64,000 bases of DNA from Pseudoxanthobacter soli DSM 19599 (GTDB lineage Bacteria > Pseudomonadota > Alphaproteobacteria > Rhizobiales > Segnochrobactraceae). The position numbers and the translations under genes are program-made. The stretch's first letter is position 1, and each line of letters opens with the position of its first letter. Of this stretch, positions 61,539 through 64,000 are shown in pieces. The notes beneath the pieces are model-generated. The model worked only from the letters and a program-made list of their open reading frames with translations. It did no database searches and was not told the DNA's origin. Where the stretch lies: the NCBI RefSeq assembly GCF_900148505.1, contig NZ_FRXO01000015.1:1-64000 (forward strand), given 5' to 3'.

Positions 61539-61940
61539 GATCCCGTCCGATTGACCGAACATCGCCCGCGTTTCGAGAACCGGCGCAGATGCCCGTCGTC
61601 CGGATCGCGTCGGTCCGGACGCGTCAGGCTGCGGCCTGCGTGCGGTCGCAGCCGTTCCGACCCCACGGTCCAGCGGCAACCGGCCGAAGGCCGGCCATTG
61701 TTCCGGTGGGCTCGCCATGCGTTCGGCTGTCCTGCTCCTGATCCGGCCTCGCCCGCGATTCCGTTCGGCACCACGGGATTCGCCCGTCGGCCCATCTCGC
61801 CCCGAGCCTGTTGCGAAGTCCATCGCTGCCGGTCAAATCGGACCGATTTGAGAACGGCGCCCGCTCATCCACACCGAAAACGACCCGGGGGGCACGTCTC
61901 GCGACGCGCCCCCGGCAATGCTGCGGCGAAGGAGGCCGGT
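61539..61940. other. Spacer between the extensin-like and MFS genes
   Basis: No gene beyond possible N-terminal codons of the extensin-like protein up to 61562. There is a short self-complementary CGGTC-AAATCGGACCG-like segment near 61831-61851. No terminator with a T-tract is seen for the MFS gene. Confidence 0.35.
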
Positions 61941-63242
61941 TCAGGCGTGGACGCGGCTGTTCCGTGTTCTGGCCGGGGATGCGACGAGATAGATGCCGAT
62001 CGCGACACCGAGCAGGCCGGCGAGCACGACATAATAGGCCGGCGCCAGCGGCTCGCCGCGCATCCACACACTGACGACGAGCGGGGTCAGGCCGCCGAAC
62101 ACGGCATAGGCGACATTGTAGGAGAACGAGATGCCGCTGAAGCGCACCGCCGGCGGGAAGGCCTGGATCATCACGAACGGGATCGCCCCGATCACGCCCA
62201 CGGAGAGGCCGGCGATGCCATAGAGCGGCACCAGCAGGTGCGGCGCGTCGCCGATGTGGAAATAGAGCACGAACGCCGTCACCGCCATCGCGAGGCAGCC
62301 GACGATCAGCACCTTGCCGGCGCCGAAGCGGTCGGCGAGCGCACCGGAGGCGACACAGCCGAGCGTCAGCAGCAGCGTCGCGACCGCGTTGGCGGCGAGC
62401 GCGTCGCGCGGCGCGATGCCGTAGGCCTTCTCAAGAAGCGCCGGGGTCATCAGGATGATGACGACGACGCCCGCCGACAGCACCCAGGTCAGCAGCATGG
62501 AGATCGCGACGCCGCCGACATGGTCGCGCAGCACGGTCTTCAGCGGCAGTTCGGCGGCGAGAGCCTTGCGGGCCTGCATCTCCTGGAACACCGGCGTTTC
62601 TTCCAGCCAGCGGCGGAGATAGACCGAGACGAGCCCGAACACGCCGCCGAGCACGAACGCGAGGCGCCATCCATAGGACGCCACCTCGGCCGGCGTGAGC
62701 CAGTCGTTGATGGCGCTCGCCACCAGCGAGCCGATCATGATGCCGGCCGTCAGGCCGCAGGTCAGCAGCCCCGCCGCGAAGCCGACGCGGTGGCGCGGCG
62801 CGTGTTCCGCCACGAACACCCACGCGCCCGGCACCTCGCCGCCGATGGCCGCGCCCTGCAGCACGCGCATCGCCAAAAGGCCGATCGGCGCCCAGATGCC
62901 GATGGAGGCGAAGGTCGGCATCACGCCGATCGCCAGCGTCGACAGCGCCATCAGGAGGATGGAGAGCGTGAACATCCGCTTGCGGCCGAACCGGTCGCCG
63001 AAATGGGCGATGACGATGCCGCCGAGCGGGCGCGCCAGATAGCCGGCGGCGAAGATCGCGAACGCCTGCACGCTGCGCAGCCAGTCCGGCATTTCCGGCG
63101 GGAAGAACAGCTGCCCGACGACCCCGACGAAGAACACGTAGATGATGAAGTCGTAGAACTCCAACGCGCCGCCCAGGGCGGAAAGCGTCAGCGTGCGGTA
63201 ATCGCGCCGGTTCAAGGGCCGGCCGACGGCAATCTCGGTCAT
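61941..63242 (-). CDS. MFS transporter, metabolite:proton symporter (MHS/ProP-like) family
   Basis: This 433-residue transporter has twelve predicted helices. MHS marks: YRTLTLSALGGALEFYDFIIYVFF at helix 1 (ALEFYDF is the family motif), FGDRFGRKRMFTLSILLMALSTLAIGVMPTFASIGIWAP in the first cytoplasmic loop, and LLAMRVLQGAAIGGEVPGAWVFVAEHAPRHRVG in helices 4-5. Known members import dicarboxylates, betaines, shikimate or other organic acids; the substrate is not assignable. The ATG at 63242 lies behind a weak GAGA box. There is no obvious partner gene. Confidence 0.9.
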   Translation of the reverse strand: MTEIAVGRPLNRRDYRTLTLSALGGALEFYDFIIYVFFVGVVGQLFFPPEMPDWLRSVQAFAIFAAGYLARPLGGIVIAHFGDRFGRKRMFTLSILLMALSTLAIGVMPTFASIGIWAPIGLLAMRVLQGAAIGGEVPGAWVFVAEHAPRHRVGFAAGLLTCGLTAGIMIGSLVASAINDWLTPAEVASYGWRLAFVLGGVFGLVSVYLRRWLEETPVFQEMQARKALAAELPLKTVLRDHVGGVAISMLLTWVLSAGVVVIILMTPALLEKAYGIAPRDALAANAVATLLLTLGCVASGALADRFGAGKVLIVGCLAMAVTAFVLYFHIGDAPHLLVPLYGIAGLSVGVIGAIPFVMIQAFPPAVRFSGISFSYNVAYAVFGGLTPLVVSVWMRGEPLAPAYYVVLAGLLGVAIGIYLVASPARTRNSRVHA

Positions 63243-63432
63243 GACGGTCTCGTGGTCTGGATGCTGCGCGCGCCGCGGCCGGGGAGGAAGCGCCTGCGGG
63301 GCCGGCATCGATGCGGGCTTTGCGCGCCCTCATTATGGCGGAAATGCGGCTTGCGCAATAAACCTCACCGCAGACCGGCCATGCACGACATAAACGGGCG
63401 TCTTGCTGCAATCGGCGGTGCGAACGGTCGAT

Positions 63433-63939
63433 CTATGAAGAAGCGGTGTCGATCAGCGAGAGGACGAGCGTCATCGGATGACGCGGCGTGCCGGTGAAAC
63501 CGTGGTGCTCGTAGAACGTTCGGGCATCGTCCGAAATGGCGTGTACGAGAATGCCCCGGATGCCCAGGATGGCGGACGCGTGGCGGACGCGCAGCACGGC
63601 ATCCTGCAGCAACGCGACGCCGAGGCCTCGCCCCTGCATCGAGCGGTCGACCGCGAGCCTGCCGAGAACGGCCATCGGAATCGGGTCGGGCATGTTCCGC
63701 CGCAGCCGGCCGGTCGCATCCGACGACGCGAGCGCACCCGATGCCAGCGCGTAATATCCTACCACCCGGCGTTCCGCTGTGGTCACGACATAGGTGCGGG
63801 ACGCGCCGGAAATCTGGTTTGCCAGGGCGCGCCGCCGCAGCCAGTCGTCGAGCGCCGCTTCGCCGGACTGGAATGCCGTCAAGACATGCGTCTCCAGCAG
63901 CGGTGCCGGCGCATGAAGCTCCACGCTCAGTCTTTCCAC
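63433..63939 (-). CDS. tacT: GNAT acetyltransferase toxin (TacT-like)
   Basis: The 168-residue GNAT protein has the TacT pattern: HVLTAFQSGEAALDDWLRRRALANQISGASRTYVVT, VVGYYALASGAL, MAVLGRLAVDRSMQGRGLGVALLQDAVLRV (acetyl-CoA-binding RxxGxG/A loop as QGRGLG) and GIRGILVHAISDDARTFYEHHGFTGTPRHPMTL. Such toxins acetylate the amino group of charged tRNAs and stop translation. It begins at a GTG that overlaps the end of the preceding antitoxin-type frame by 13 bases, the normal operon arrangement. Confidence 0.92.
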   Translation of the reverse strand: MERLSVELHAPAPLLETHVLTAFQSGEAALDDWLRRRALANQISGASRTYVVTTAERRVVGYYALASGALASSDATGRLRRNMPDPIPMAVLGRLAVDRSMQGRGLGVALLQDAVLRVRHASAILGIRGILVHAISDDARTFYEHHGFTGTPRHPMTLVLSLIDTASS

Positions 63940-64000
63940 GGCTTCGGCGCGCGCATCAGCCGCTCATATCCCTCACCGGAGGGCGGGCGGTCGAGAACGG
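63927..64000 (-). CDS. tacA: DUF1778-type antitoxin, C-terminal end only
   Basis: Reading from the window edge on the minus strand gives LDRPPSGEGYERLMRAPKPWKD and a stop at 63927-63929. This matches the tail of DUF1778/TacA antitoxins, which ends in a short Leu/Arg-rich segment and W near the terminus and wraps the toxin. The N-terminal DNA-binding ribbon-helix-helix lies outside the window. The overlap with the toxin start supports the pair. Confidence 0.8.
   Translation of the reverse strand, partial: VLDRPPSGEGYERLMRAPKPWKD

Noticed and set aside
60030-63497. An 1155-codon plus-strand open frame opposite the extensin-like and MFS genes
   Set aside because: It runs through three genes and non-coding gaps with shadow-like composition.
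1-64000. tRNA, rRNA and CRISPR arrays
   Set aside because: I looked for tRNA arm patterns and regularly spaced repeats and saw none; the only regular repeats are the coding SPKAA units and short intergenic duplications.

Overview
The window is a very GC-rich, densely coded stretch of a Gram-negative chromosome. The best fit is an alphaproteobacterium of the Hyphomicrobiales (Rhizobiales) type. The evidence is a three-subunit proton-translocating transhydrogenase preceded by an aa3-oxidase subunit IV gene, an extensin-like protein, a urtABCDE urea importer, a DUF3445 protein and Dad/Lrp gene organisation. I do not name a genus. No rRNA, tRNA or CRISPR array was seen.

Layout. 1-0.83 kb: an intact IS5-family insertion sequence whose transposase needs a -1 frameshift, placed just behind a LysR gene. 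2.1-5.7 kb: pntAA-pntAB-pntB operon with a cytochrome oxidase small subunit at its head and a UUCG-loop terminator at its end. 5.9-13 kb: minus-strand housekeeping genes (ABC1/UbiB-like kinase, DUF6790 membrane protein, serine hydrolase, DUF3445 haem protein, M3 oligoendopeptidase). 13.3-15.1 kb: a large L,D-transpeptidase with a probable TTG start. 15.1-15.8 kb: a gene-free AT-rich island with repeats and dyads. 15.8-17.5 kb: adenine deaminase.

17.8-27.9 kb is an amino-acid catabolic block. An arginine:pyruvate aminotransferase (AruH-like), a GABA-type aminotransferase and a 2-ketoarginine decarboxylase (AruI-like) match the arginine transaminase route. A GntR/FadR regulator with a lysine-rich SPKAA repeat tail, alanine racemase, D-amino acid dehydrogenase and a divergent Lrp-type regulator follow. 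The racemase and dehydrogenase could recycle the alanine made by the transaminase back to pyruvate.

28.4-35.2 kb: the cytochrome bd system, cydABX (minus) and cydDC (plus), divergent around an FNR/FixK-like box. 35.2-40.1 kb: small oxidoreductases plus LysR and TetR regulators. 40.1-46.1 kb: a TetR-flanked tripartite RND efflux pump whose promoter region carries two identical 16-bp operators. 46.3-47.5 kb: crcB translationally coupled to a universal stress protein.

47.6-59.9 kb is the most interesting part. A two-component system with a very large kinase (NCS1 permease-like domain, cysteine cluster, histidine kinase, receiver) and a LuxR-type response regulator is divergent from urtABCDE. 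A perfect palindrome lies in the shared upstream region, and an NCS2 purine permease follows the urt terminator. The layout suggests that urea or nucleobase sensing controls urea import. 60-64 kb: extensin-like protein, an MHS-type MFS transporter, and a TacAT-type toxin-antitoxin pair cut by the window end.
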